From an uncultured Spirochaetales bacterium (GTDB lineage: Bacteria > Spirochaetota > Spirochaetia > Sphaerochaetales > Sphaerochaetaceae): a stretch of 64,000 bases of DNA. Under the pieces are notes generated by a model, which had not been told where the DNA came from, searched no databases, and was given only the letters and a program-made list of their open reading frames with translations. Position numbers and translations under genes: made by a program. The stretch covers positions 160,430 through 224,429 of the forward strand of contig CASFDA010000005.1 in assembly GCA_949293335.1 (NCBI GenBank), in the 5' to 3' direction. Positions 8,557 to 17,250 of this stretch are shown here, in pieces (position 1 is the first letter of the stretch; every line of letters begins with the position of its first letter).

Positions 8557-9801
8557 CTATTTCAGAAGAACACGCGCAAACCGTTTCTTTCCGGCCTTGA
8601 GCAGAAGCTCTCCATTCTTGAAATCTTCCTTTTTGACCATGTGCTTGAAGTCAGTGATCCTGACTCCACCTACTTCAGCTCCGCCCTGAGTAACAACGCG
8701 CCTTGCTTCTCCGTTTGATGATGCAAGTCCTGCCTTTACAAACAGAGTCAGCAATCCGATTCCTTCTTCAGGAATCTCCTCTTCCGTTATCTCCGCTGTG
8801 GGCATGCCTTCAAGTGCCGTACCACCTGAGAAAAGAGCCTTTGCGGCAGATCTTGCCTTCTCAGCCTCCTCCTCACCGTGTATGATCTTAGTCACCTCAA
8901 AGCTCAGTCTTTCCTTTGCCTCGTTTATGTTCCTCTTCGGATCCTCATACTCCCTGATCTCATCAAGAGTCATGAAGGTAAAGAGCTTCATGAACTTTAT
9001 CACATCGGCATCTGCGATGTTCCTCCAGTACTGATAGAAGTCATATGGACTGTAAAGCTCGGGAGAAAGGAAAACAGCTCCTTTCTCGCTCTTCCCCATC
9101 TTCTTTCCATCGGCCCTCATAATGAGATTGAAAGTCAGGCCAAAGCACTCATTGCCGCTTTTTCTGCCGATCAGATCGATTCCCGCGACGATGTTGCCCC
9201 ACTGGTCAGCTCCACCTATCTGAAGACGGCAATTCTCCATCTTGTTGAGCATATAGAAATCATATGACTGAAGGAGCTGGTAATTGAACTCGATAAAAGA
9301 CAGCCCTCTTTCAAGACGCTGCTTGACGCCTTCGAATGTGAGCATCCTGTTTACTGAAAAATAGACACCAATGTCCCGGAGGAATTCGATGTAGTTCAGA
9401 TCCCTGAGCCATGATGCGTTATTGAGCATCTTTGCCTTCCCGCAACCTTCAGGGGGATTGTCCGAAAAATCAACAATCTTCCCAAGCTGAGTGCGTATCT
9501 TCTCCACATTGCTCTTGATCGTATCTTCCGAGAGGATTTTCCTCATCTCAGTCTTTCCGGAAGGATCACCGATCAGGCCAGTGCCACCACCGAGAAGCGC
9601 AATAGGATTATGTCCTGCCTCCTGGAGGTGGTGCATCGCGAAATACGGAACGATATGGCCGACGTGGAGAGAAGGTCCTGTCGGGTCAACGCCACAGTAG
9701 AAGGTTACCTTCTCCTTATCCATCAGATCTGACAGACGCTCGAAATCCGTGCAGTTGTTTACAAAACCTCTGTCAATGAGAACCTGTATTCCTTTGTTCA
9801 T
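8557..9801 (-). CDS. tyrS: Tyrosyl-tRNA synthetase
   Basis: A class I synthetase of 414 residues that joins tyrosine to tRNA-Tyr. It has the HIGH-type motif HVGHIVPY, the tyrosine-binding segments YDFYMLNK and QIGGADQWGNI, and KMGKS as the KMSKS loop. An S4-like RNA-binding domain is at the C-terminus (VVTQGGAEVGGVRI). The ATG at 9801 overlaps the last base of the glyS stop (TGATG), so tyrS is translationally coupled to glyS. It is the last gene of the gltX-glyS-tyrS operon. Confidence 0.96.
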   Translation of the reverse strand: MNKGIQVLIDRGFVNNCTDFERLSDLMDKEKVTFYCGVDPTGPSLHVGHIVPYFAMHHLQEAGHNPIALLGGGTGLIGDPSGKTEMRKILSEDTIKSNVEKIRTQLGKIVDFSDNPPEGCGKAKMLNNASWLRDLNYIEFLRDIGVYFSVNRMLTFEGVKQRLERGLSFIEFNYQLLQSYDFYMLNKMENCRLQIGGADQWGNIVAGIDLIGRKSGNECFGLTFNLIMRADGKKMGKSEKGAVFLSPELYSPYDFYQYWRNIADADVIKFMKLFTFMTLDEIREYEDPKRNINEAKERLSFEVTKIIHGEEEAEKARSAAKALFSGGTALEGMPTAEITEEEIPEEGIGLLTLFVKAGLASSNGEARRVVTQGGAEVGGVRITDFKHMVKKEDFKNGELLLKAGKKRFARVLLK

Positions 9802-11141
9802 CAAAGAACCCTCTCATAGTTTTCCATCTGATCGCTGATGAATCTTACAAGAGCATCTAGAGAAACCCTTTCCTGCTTCATAGAATCACGGAAACGGACT
9901 GTCACGCTCTGATCATCAAGTGTCTGGTAGTCAATCGTAACAGAGTATGGAGTTCCGATCTCATCCATCCTCCTGTATCTCCTTCCGATTGCACCACTCT
10001 GGTCATAGAATGTCTTGAAGTGCTTCCTGAGATCCTTTTCAACAGCAACTGCCTTCTCACTCAGGCCATCTTTCTTCACAAGTGGCATGACAGCAACCTT
10101 CACAGGAGCTATCTCTGGATGGAAGTGGAGCACTGTCCTCATATCACCTTCAGGTGTCATCTCCTCATCATATGCATCGGAGAGAGCCATCAGCACGTTC
10201 CTTGTAAGGCCTGCAGATGTTTCGACTACATATGGAATGTACCTCTCGTTAGTCTCAGGATCGAGATATGTCATATCTTTTCCACTGAACTTCTGATGCT
10301 GCGTGAGGTCGTAGTCTGTACGTGAGTGCACACCCTCAAGCTCCTGCCATCCCATCGGGAAGAGGAACTGGATGTCATATGCATCCTTTGCATAGAAGGC
10401 AAGTTCATCTGGCCCATGCTGATGCCATCTGAGGTGTTCCGGGTGGATTCCCATCTTCTTGTAGAAAGCCATCCTCTCCTCTCTCCAGTACTTGAACCAC
10501 TCCTCGTCTGTGCCAGGCTTGCAGAAGAACTGCATCTCCATCTGCTCGAACTCACAGGAACGGAATATGAAGTTCTTCGTGGTGATCTCATTCCTGAAGC
10601 TCTTGCCGACCTGTGCGATTCCAAATGGAAGCTTTACACGCGATGACTGCAGGACGTTCTTGAAGTTGACATAAATACCCTGTGCAGTCTCCGGGCGAAG
10701 GTAGACAACAGATGCATTATCTGCATTTGCTCCGATATGTGTCTGGAACATCAGATTGAAGTTCCTCGGCTCTGTGAAGCTATCCTTATTGCCACAGACA
10801 GGACATGGTTTTGTCAGGTCGATCTGATCTGCGCGGAAACGGCTCTTGCAGACTTTGCAGTCTACCATCGGATCTGTGAAATTTGAAACGTGGCCAGAGG
10901 CTTCCCATACCCTCGGGTGCATCAGGATAGATGCGTCGATCCCGACTATGTCATCGTGAAGCCTTGTCATCTCCTTCCACCAGAAATCCCTGATGTTGTT
11001 CTTGAGCTCAACTCCCATCGGACCATAATCATATGCACCATTGAGACCACCATATATCTCACTTGACTGGAAGATAAAACCCCTTCTCTTTGAAAGGGAG
11101 ACGATCTTGTCCATCGTCACCACACTCTTTTCCTCACTCAT
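9801..11141 (-). CDS. glyS: Glycyl-tRNA synthetase (homodimeric type)
   Basis: A class II synthetase of the single-chain alpha2 type. FIFQSSEIYGGLNGAYDYGP is the N-terminal motif of that type. Motif 2 contains FRNEITTKNFIFRSCEFEQM, and motif 3 lies near TSAGLTRNVLMA. A zinc-type CKVC/CPVCG segment lies near residues 98-118. About 446 residues is normal. I use the ATG at 11141, with AGGAG six bases upstream inside the end of gltX. A TTG six bases earlier is less well placed. The spacing to gltX is two bases, so translation is coupled. Confidence 0.95.
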   Translation of the reverse strand: MSEEKSVVTMDKIVSLSKRRGFIFQSSEIYGGLNGAYDYGPMGVELKNNIRDFWWKEMTRLHDDIVGIDASILMHPRVWEASGHVSNFTDPMVDCKVCKSRFRADQIDLTKPCPVCGNKDSFTEPRNFNLMFQTHIGANADNASVVYLRPETAQGIYVNFKNVLQSSRVKLPFGIAQVGKSFRNEITTKNFIFRSCEFEQMEMQFFCKPGTDEEWFKYWREERMAFYKKMGIHPEHLRWHQHGPDELAFYAKDAYDIQFLFPMGWQELEGVHSRTDYDLTQHQKFSGKDMTYLDPETNERYIPYVVETSAGLTRNVLMALSDAYDEEMTPEGDMRTVLHFHPEIAPVKVAVMPLVKKDGLSEKAVAVEKDLRKHFKTFYDQSGAIGRRYRRMDEIGTPYSVTIDYQTLDDQSVTVRFRDSMKQERVSLDALVRFISDQMENYERVL

Positions 11142-11143
11142 GG

Positions 11144-12619
11144 TCAACTCCTAATAATAGACAATCCCCTCTTCAGCCTCTTTTCTGTCTCATCAAGTCC
11201 CAGGAGGGAGATCGAATCGAAAAGAGGAAGGGATACAGTAGAATTCGTTATTGCAACACGAAGGGGCTGGAACACCCCATTCACTTTTACGCCAAGCTCC
11301 TCAGAAAGGGAGAAAAGCTTATCCTCTATCTCCTTCTCTACAACACCTGCCTTAAGAGAGGAGATGAGCAGATCTCCTCCCTTCTCCAACGCAGTTATGG
11401 TCTTCTCGAGATCAGAGCCCTTGGCGACATATGTCGCTTTGTCCTCGACAGGCTGATCGCGGAAGATGAAGGATGAAAGCGGAACTATATCAGAAAGGAC
11501 CTTCATCCTCTCTTTCGATGCATGGGCAAGACGCAGCAGTTTCTCCTTCTCCTCACCGTTCATGTCAGGAGAGATGAACCCCTCCTTCTCGAGATATGGG
11601 GAAATAAGTGCGGCAATCTCTTCATCGCTCTTTTCCCTGATATAGTAGCCATTGAACCAATCGAGCTTTTTGTAGTCAAAGACAGCAGGAGCCTTATGGA
11701 TGTTTTCCAGACGGAAACACTTTTCAAGATCTTCTTTGGAGAAGAACTCTGTAGAACCATCCAGGGACCAGCCAACGAGGGTAACATAGTTGATGATCGC
11801 TTCCGGAAGATATCCTTTCTCCCTGAAATCCCTCAGCGATGTCGAGCCATGACGCTTCGAAAGTTTCTGTCCGTCCTTTCCCATCACCATCGGAAGATGG
11901 CAATAAATCGGGACTTCCCATCCAAATGCCTCATAAAGCAGCACGTGGAGAGGGCCTGAGGGAATCCATTCCTGGGCACGCATTATGTGTGTGATTCCCA
12001 TCATATGGTCATCAATGACGTTTGCAAGATGATAAGTGGGGAATCCATCAGATTTCAGTAGTATCGGATCAGGGGAGATGTCCCTGTTCCTGCGTGTGAT
12101 ATCCCCCATGAGGACATCGTGGAAAGTAGTCTTTCCCTCTGTGGGGACCCTGAGTCTTATTACAGGCTTTATCCCCTGCTTCTCATACTCAAGCCTCTCT
12201 TCCTCAGTAAGGTTTGCACAGTGCCTGTCATAACCCTGATACTCGCTCTTATTCTTTATCTGCTCTTCCCTGACTTTCTCAAGCCTTTCCTGAGAGCAGT
12301 AGCAGTAATATGCCTTGCCCTTCTTCACAAGCTCTTCTGCATAGTGCCTGTAGATATCACTTCGTTCCGACTGGATATACGGGCCATACGGACCTCCGAC
12401 AACAGGACCTTCATCCCACTTTATACCAAGCCAGGAAAGGGTGTCATAAAGATCCTGGAGGGACTCATCGGAGTACCTTTCCCTGTCTGTATCCTCTACG
12501 CGGAGGATGAACTTTCCCCCGGATGACTTTGCGAAGAAATAGTTGAAAAGCGCTGTCCTGACACCCCCGATATGCTGAAGCCCTGTCGGGGAAGGAGCGT
12601 AGCGAACGCGAACTGACAT
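11144..12619 (-). CDS. gltX: Glutamyl-tRNA synthetase
   Basis: A class I synthetase of 491 residues. It shows RYAPSPTGLQHIGG (HIGH motif), the CYCSQERL insert region and GQKLSKRHGS (KMSKS motif), followed by the helical anticodon-binding domain. It charges tRNA-Glu and, in bacteria lacking GlnRS, also tRNA-Gln; which applies here cannot be seen. It is the first gene of the synthetase operon with glyS and tyrS. AGGAGA precedes the start. I saw no T-box leader in the 130 bases upstream. Confidence 0.95.
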   Translation of the reverse strand: MSVRVRYAPSPTGLQHIGGVRTALFNYFFAKSSGGKFILRVEDTDRERYSDESLQDLYDTLSWLGIKWDEGPVVGGPYGPYIQSERSDIYRHYAEELVKKGKAYYCYCSQERLEKVREEQIKNKSEYQGYDRHCANLTEEERLEYEKQGIKPVIRLRVPTEGKTTFHDVLMGDITRRNRDISPDPILLKSDGFPTYHLANVIDDHMMGITHIMRAQEWIPSGPLHVLLYEAFGWEVPIYCHLPMVMGKDGQKLSKRHGSTSLRDFREKGYLPEAIINYVTLVGWSLDGSTEFFSKEDLEKCFRLENIHKAPAVFDYKKLDWFNGYYIREKSDEEIAALISPYLEKEGFISPDMNGEEKEKLLRLAHASKERMKVLSDIVPLSSFIFRDQPVEDKATYVAKGSDLEKTITALEKGGDLLISSLKAGVVEKEIEDKLFSLSEELGVKVNGVFQPLRVAITNSTVSLPLFDSISLLGLDETEKRLKRGLSIIRS

Positions 12620-12754
12620 CTTGAATCTCCTAAATTCTCAACTCCCAAAACGGGTCTGATTCAGTCTAATTTGTTTTGATGGGAAACTACAAGTGAGGAG
12701 AGCCCTTTTGTCTCGTACAGTACGAAGAAAGGGGAAATGATGTACAATCGCTTG

Positions 12755-13591
12755 CTATTGCTCATTTCCGGAAAGAGAGAAAGAGAGCATTTTCTCCTTC
12801 AGTTCTTCCTCAACGTCCTCGCTGATATCATACATTGGCTCGTGCGTTCCACCTTCAAGAACGAAAAATTCCTTGTTTTCAAGCATTGAGAAATCTTCCT
12901 CTATGTTATCGGAAGGGGCAACAGGATCGACTGGACTGTAGAAGACAGCACATCTGCACTTGACATCACTCATCCGCAGCTTAGCCATTTTCTTGAGTAT
13001 CTCAAATGACAGGAAATTCCTTGCCTGGAAGTATGACCAGTACTCATTTCCAAGAGCCTCATCGTCTTTCGGCGCCCCAGGATAGTGGAGGCGGAAACGT
13101 TTATCACTATGCCATGGAATCTTCTTCTCATAGCCATCCGTCGAGAGCGAGACAAGCTCATCTATGCCGAGGCCTGATGATGTGGAAAATGGAGGAGCGA
13201 TCAGGATAAGTGACCTTGGGGAAAACTTTGCAGCCAGGATCAGCGAGATGAAGACACCCATTGAATGGCCCAGAAGGATAACGTTCCCATAATTCTCCAT
13301 TATGTCCTTGTAGGCAGCCATGGAATAGTCGAGCCAGTCTGCCCAATCGGATCTTCTGAAGTCTTCTCTCGTTGTTCCCATTCCCGGAAGTCTCGGCACA
13401 AATACAGAGAAACCCTCCTTGGAATAAAGTTCAGCAAGGCTTTGCATCTCTCCGGGATAACCTCCGTAACCATGTATCATGAGGACAGCTTTATCTGACC
13501 TCTCATTGATCAGGAATATGCCTTTTGCGGCATCTTTCTCATCTCCTTTGTCGGCGTACACACCTTCACGCCATTTTGCAATATCTACCAT
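12755..13591 (-). CDS. Alpha/beta hydrolase (esterase/lysophospholipase type)
   Basis: A cytoplasmic alpha/beta hydrolase of 278 residues with no signal peptide. The oxyanion region is MIHGYGGYPGE. The nucleophile elbow is LLGHSMGVF, with serine as the nucleophile. YSPVDPVAP fits the catalytic aspartate, and EGGTHEPMYD fits the histidine. The closest families are carboxylesterases and monoacylglycerol-lipase-like enzymes. It is the last gene of a five-gene operon and its start overlaps the end of the LuxR-type gene by seven bases. The physiological substrate is unknown. Confidence 0.85.
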   Translation of the reverse strand: MVDIAKWREGVYADKGDEKDAAKGIFLINERSDKAVLMIHGYGGYPGEMQSLAELYSKEGFSVFVPRLPGMGTTREDFRRSDWADWLDYSMAAYKDIMENYGNVILLGHSMGVFISLILAAKFSPRSLILIAPPFSTSSGLGIDELVSLSTDGYEKKIPWHSDKRFRLHYPGAPKDDEALGNEYWSYFQARNFLSFEILKKMAKLRMSDVKCRCAVFYSPVDPVAPSDNIEEDFSMLENKEFFVLEGGTHEPMYDISEDVEEELKEKMLSFSLSGNEQ

Positions 13592-14484
13592 GATGCCTCC
13601 GAAAGCAGGTTCAGGAGGTCTATCCTGCAGCTTACACCTGTTTTCCCGAATATATTCGCGATGTGATTGTTCACAGTGTTCACGCTTATTCCAAGCTCAC
13701 TCGCAATCGCCTTGTTAGTCAGACCTTTCTTTATGAGGTTGATGATCTCCATCTCACGATCTGTGATATGGTAATCCGCATATACATTCTTCTTTTCTGT
13801 CATGGTCTCCTCACTGCTCTTCTTGTCACGCTTTGTCTCCCTGTAATTGGCGGCAAACAGGAATACGAGCAGCGTTATGAAGTAACTCAGGGCCACAACC
13901 TGCAAGAGGACGCTCCTCACGAAAGGAAACATTAGGGAAGCAGCCATGAAAGGGAGGACAGAAAGGGATACTATCATCAATGTAAGCGATACTGTCCTGA
14001 TCGTCCGGTCCTTTATCCTGAAGAAGGAAAAGCCCATGACCACAGCTATGTATAGGATGAGTATCATCATTTCCAAAAAAGCAATGGCTGTTAGGATATC
14101 CAGAGAGAAGACCAAATTCAAAATTCCCATCGCAAGGAACAATAGTCCCATCAGGATAAAGAGCATCTTCTCCAAGCTGGACATAGGACGTGCCACGACG
14201 AAGTTCACGAATATTGGAGAAAATACGAATAGAAATGCCCCTGTAAGCATGAACAGTCCCATCCAGATACTCTCGATTATATAAGATACGGTTCCTTGGA
14301 AGAAAAGACTCTGGAAAGATGCAAGGGCATATGAAAACACAAGGCCAAGGACAGAGGATGCGAAGATCACAAGAGCCCTAGACCATTTGTAACAAGCCCT
14401 CTCGCTCCAGACAATTGCAAGGGCAAGGTCCATGGAGGAGAGGGATATTGTGAAAAGACTCAAAAGGAAGCCAGCTTCCTTCAT
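13585..14484 (-). CDS. Membrane-anchored LuxR-family transcriptional regulator
   Basis: The first 200 residues contain about seven hydrophobic spans. A charged linker follows (residues 205-230), then a C-terminal LuxR/FixJ-type helix-turn-helix. The HTH reads ITDREMEIINLIKKGLTNKA and then IASELGISVNTVNNHIANIF. There is no receiver domain, so this is a one-component regulator that should sense from the membrane. The ATG at 14484 overlaps the stop of the RloB-like gene (TGATG), and its 3' end overlaps the hydrolase. The ligand is unknown. Its position inside the operon suggests autoregulation, but that is inference. Confidence 0.85.
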   Translation of the reverse strand: MKEAGFLLSLFTISLSSMDLALAIVWSERACYKWSRALVIFASSVLGLVFSYALASFQSLFFQGTVSYIIESIWMGLFMLTGAFLFVFSPIFVNFVVARPMSSLEKMLFILMGLLFLAMGILNLVFSLDILTAIAFLEMMILILYIAVVMGFSFFRIKDRTIRTVSLTLMIVSLSVLPFMAASLMFPFVRSVLLQVVALSYFITLLVFLFAANYRETKRDKKSSEETMTEKKNVYADYHITDREMEIINLIKKGLTNKAIASELGISVNTVNNHIANIFGKTGVSCRIDLLNLLSEASW

Positions 14485-15119
14485 CACTTGAAGACCTTCT
14501 GGTTGTGGGACATATCTGCCTTTCCACAGATTTCAGTCAGGTCATCATCAAACTGTGGCATTGTAGTCACATCAGCACCAAGGCGGAACTTCTCAGATTC
14601 GTTCATCTTACGGGCAGCAAGGTCTGCGAATGCATGGCGAGGGAAGAGCATCAGGTGAAGGTTCAATCCCTTTGTCAGCAAGTACTCCTCACTCATCTCG
14701 AATCCAGAAATCGCTTTCCTCACCATCTCCCTTATGCGCTCCGGGTCGCTTTCATAACTCATATTCGCATTCACGTGCAATGCAAACCAGAGCTCGAAGC
14801 ATGGATTGAAGTAACATAGGTGCACCTTCTTCCTCAGCGCATAATCGTTCTGCATCTCAAGCACTTCATCGACAGATGTATTCACCTCATCAAACCCAAA
14901 GAGCGCCCAGACCTTCTGATAACGGCCATTGAGACGGCGCTGTGCGGCCTTGTCGACCAGTTCCTTGAGGTTCTTCACACCGCCCGAATACATGACAGTG
15001 AGGTTCATGTACCTGCAATCCTTCCTCATCTGGGAAAAGTAGATTGCCTCCGCTCTGGTTGCAGTTACAAGAAGGATCGTTCCCTTCGCTTCAGTTATAT
15101 TCTTCTTACGATTAGGCAT
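14484..15119 (-). CDS. RloB-like protein with altered TOPRIM-type active site
   Basis: A 211-residue protein of the RloB type, recognised by FNPCFELWFALHV and the overall order TATRAEAIYF, VWALFGFDE, NPCFELW. RloB proteins are partners of RloA-type AAA ATPases in abortive-infection-like loci and carry a TOPRIM-like fold. In typical members the first motif reads like EGEKTEPNYF and the second like VFDRDE. Here the first two acidic positions are replaced (TATRAEAIYF) and the first aspartate of the second motif is glycine. If the alignment is right, metal-dependent nuclease activity is doubtful. AAAGGAGGGAG lies before the start, which overlaps the ATPase end by eight bases. Confidence 0.7.
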   Translation of the reverse strand: MPNRKKNITEAKGTILLVTATRAEAIYFSQMRKDCRYMNLTVMYSGGVKNLKELVDKAAQRRLNGRYQKVWALFGFDEVNTSVDEVLEMQNDYALRKKVHLCYFNPCFELWFALHVNANMSYESDPERIREMVRKAISGFEMSEEYLLTKGLNLHLMLFPRHAFADLAARKMNESEKFRLGADVTTMPQFDDDLTEICGKADMSHNQKVFK

Positions 15120-16395
15120 TGTCTCCCTCCTTTACCTCCTCCGCTTTCACAGGCGTACCGTCGTGGACGAAATAGAAGTCACTGGTCATCGGGAGTGCGC
15201 CAAACGCGCCCTGCAGATATCTTGTGTAGTTAGATATCCTGCTCCTGCCCTTGAAATCTGACAGCGAGAAATAAACGGTACTCGACTCGCTGTCTTTCTG
15301 CGCAAACCAGACGGCATCCTTTCTGAGCAGGCCGTCACGGAGAAGCGATGGATTACAGTCAACAACGAGAAGCTGGCTCTGCTTGTTACAGCTCTCGAAG
15401 ATCTCAACAATATGGCATAGCACATCTGGATGCAATAGCTGCCCGAAGTCATCTATCACCAGCACTTTCTCTGATACGAAACTCTCGAAGAAAGCAATTC
15501 CGATAGCCACCAGACGCCTCAGGGACAGAGACTCAGAAAGGAATGTATTCGAGTAGCCGTCGACCTTCTTGTCGTTCACGTAAACATGTGTGAATACCAC
15601 CTGACTTGTGCCATCATCCTTCTTTCTTACTCCAACACGTCTTATATCTGTGATATCGAGTGCCCAAAGGTAGTTGACCAGCATATCCCCCCAGCCAGGA
15701 TGCCTTGAAAGGCTTTCTGCGACGAACTGCTCTGTCTGACTGCCTACACCCATAGGAAGGATGGAAAGGGTATCCGTGAACCACGAATAAAGCTCCGAGG
15801 AAGTCTCTCCGCCGCTTTCTGCACTAGCCTGAAGGAATGTCCTTGTTTCCGGAAGATTCTTTGCAGCCCTCTTCTTGTCCCCTCTGTAGAGTTTTCCGAA
15901 TCTGTAGTCATAGCCACCGCTCTCCTCGTTGGCCATTCGTTCAAACATTACCTTGCGCGAGCTGTTGACAGTATAGTAGAGACTCTCCTCAAATACCTTG
16001 TCCCTGCTCGCCTTGAGCGTATATGTTGCAACAACAGTCGGATCTTCAGGATCTCCTACTGTTCCCTTCTTCAAAATCACCTGAATCGAAATCGTAGCAG
16101 GAGTCGCTTTGTCGATTCCATAGGCAAATACAGTACCTGAAAGGGCCGAAAGAAGAGGATTCTCAACATCTTTTCCCGATGTTACTATTCTCTTCAATAC
16201 TTCAAGGGCCCTCGTAAAAGAACTCTTGCCCGCCCCGTTAGGGCCGATGATTGCACTTGTCTTGATCAGATTGAGTTTTGCATTGACAGATACGACCTTG
16301 TCCGGGTCAAGGTGATTGTCTTTCACTGCCTCAAAGCTGATCGTCTGGCTAGACTTCACGGACTTGAAGTTCGCGATTGTCATGCTTAAGAGCAT
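15112..16395 (-). CDS. RloA-like AAA15-family ATPase with divergent ATPase motifs
   Basis: A 427-residue P-loop ATPase of the OLD/RloA type. Residues 5-25 (MTIANFKSVKSSQTISFEAV) are the typical family N-terminus, and GPNGAGKSS at 51-59 is a sound Walker A. Later motifs differ from the family. The signature region is SLSLRRLVAI instead of S-x-G-T, Walker B is VLVIDDFGQLLHP with DD instead of DE, and the switch region is VVDCNPSLL with cysteine where histidine is usual. It probably binds ATP, but hydrolysis may be slow or regulated. It forms a pair with the RloB-like gene, overlapping by eight bases, and follows the PHP gene by 12 bases. Confidence 0.75.
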   Translation of the reverse strand: MLLSMTIANFKSVKSSQTISFEAVKDNHLDPDKVVSVNAKLNLIKTSAIIGPNGAGKSSFTRALEVLKRIVTSGKDVENPLLSALSGTVFAYGIDKATPATISIQVILKKGTVGDPEDPTVVATYTLKASRDKVFEESLYYTVNSSRKVMFERMANEESGGYDYRFGKLYRGDKKRAAKNLPETRTFLQASAESGGETSSELYSWFTDTLSILPMGVGSQTEQFVAESLSRHPGWGDMLVNYLWALDITDIRRVGVRKKDDGTSQVVFTHVYVNDKKVDGYSNTFLSESLSLRRLVAIGIAFFESFVSEKVLVIDDFGQLLHPDVLCHIVEIFESCNKQSQLLVVDCNPSLLRDGLLRKDAVWFAQKDSESSTVYFSLSDFKGRSRISNYTRYLQGAFGALPMTSDFYFVHDGTPVKAEEVKEGDNA

Positions 16396-16407
16396 CGCTT
16401 TCCTCCT

Positions 16408-17043
16408 CTATGTATTCGTAAAGAGGGCTTCCATCCTCTTCTTGACATACGGGTATCTATCGATTGCGTCCCTCATCATCTCAATATCATCCGCATTGCC
16501 GTAGCAATCTGATGAGATGATATCAACAACGCCATCTTCCAACATTTTCCTGGCCCTGGCGCTGGTGAGGGCAGATCTGCCACTCACCTCGAACAAGCCG
16601 CCAAGATTCCTGACTGTTTCAAGCATTTCCCCTTTCAGCCACATGAGACGGTCTGCGTGAGAAACGACAAAACCTCTGAAAGAGCATAGCCTGAGATTCT
16701 CAGGAAGATTTATGGGCATGAATGACGATGGAAAGTCCAACAGAGCGTAGTTGCCGGGAAGTAGAGGAAAATCTTCTCTCACGCCTTCATCCGAGAAATA
16801 GACGTCGGAAGCGAGATCGATCTTCATCGACATAGAGAGGGACAATTCAGCTGCTTTTTGATACGAACTCATGATGCGTGCAACTTTCGTTCCGGAAGGC
16901 CTTTTCTTCAGATGTGGAGTAAGGACTATGTGCAAGATACCCATAGCCTTGTAACACTCCAGCAGGACCTTGAATAGATTCCAGTCCATAAGGGATTCAT
17001 CTATGCCCGGAAGAATGTGAGCATGCAAGTCAATCAAACCCAT
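16408..17043 (-). CDS. PHP-domain phosphoesterase, CpsB/YwqE-like
   Basis: A 211-residue PHP-fold protein. The metal-binding HxH is in DLHAHILPGIDE at the extreme N-terminus, followed by LTPHLKK, YALLDFPSSFMP, VVSHADRLMW and IISSDCYG. This resembles CpsB/YwqE-type phosphatases, which remove phosphate from tyrosine in polysaccharide-regulating kinases. The last metal motif is usually SDAH; here the histidine is tyrosine. No capsule gene is nearby. It is the first gene of the operon with the RloA/RloB-like pair. There is no Shine-Dalgarno sequence, but a TATACT box ends seven bases before the ATG. Confidence 0.75.
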   Translation of the reverse strand: MGLIDLHAHILPGIDESLMDWNLFKVLLECYKAMGILHIVLTPHLKKRPSGTKVARIMSSYQKAAELSLSMSMKIDLASDVYFSDEGVREDFPLLPGNYALLDFPSSFMPINLPENLRLCSFRGFVVSHADRLMWLKGEMLETVRNLGGLFEVSGRSALTSARARKMLEDGVVDIISSDCYGNADDIEMMRDAIDRYPYVKKRMEALFTNT

Positions 17044-17050
17044 GAGTAAA

Positions 17051-17080
17051 AGTATAGGGCCAAAGGAAAAGAAATACGAA
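17051..17080 (-). promoter_or_regulatory. Probable leaderless promoter of the PHP-RloA/RloB operon
   Basis: On the minus strand TATACT is followed by seven bases (TTTACTC) and the ATG at 17043. Transcription should begin at or beside the start codon. The -35 is weak (TTCGTA at 18 bases). No ribosome-binding site is present. Confidence 0.5.
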
Positions 17081-17250
17081 AAAATTATTAAATTGGAGTA
17101 AATACCATTTTTGATATCCCAAAAGTGAAAGAAAAATGCAAGAAAACGATAGAATATTTATCGTTAATCCTGCATTTTCGTTGCAATAGCAAAGATTTTA
17201 AGATATCAAATTGAAAAAATTTTATATAAATACCTGATTTTTGTAAGGTA

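Noticed and set aside
12620..12754. Possible T-box or other riboswitch upstream of gltX
   Set aside because: No T-box sequence, specifier stem or antiterminator was seen. The region holds only a weak palindrome (TCGTACAGTACGA) and an ordinary ribosome-binding site.
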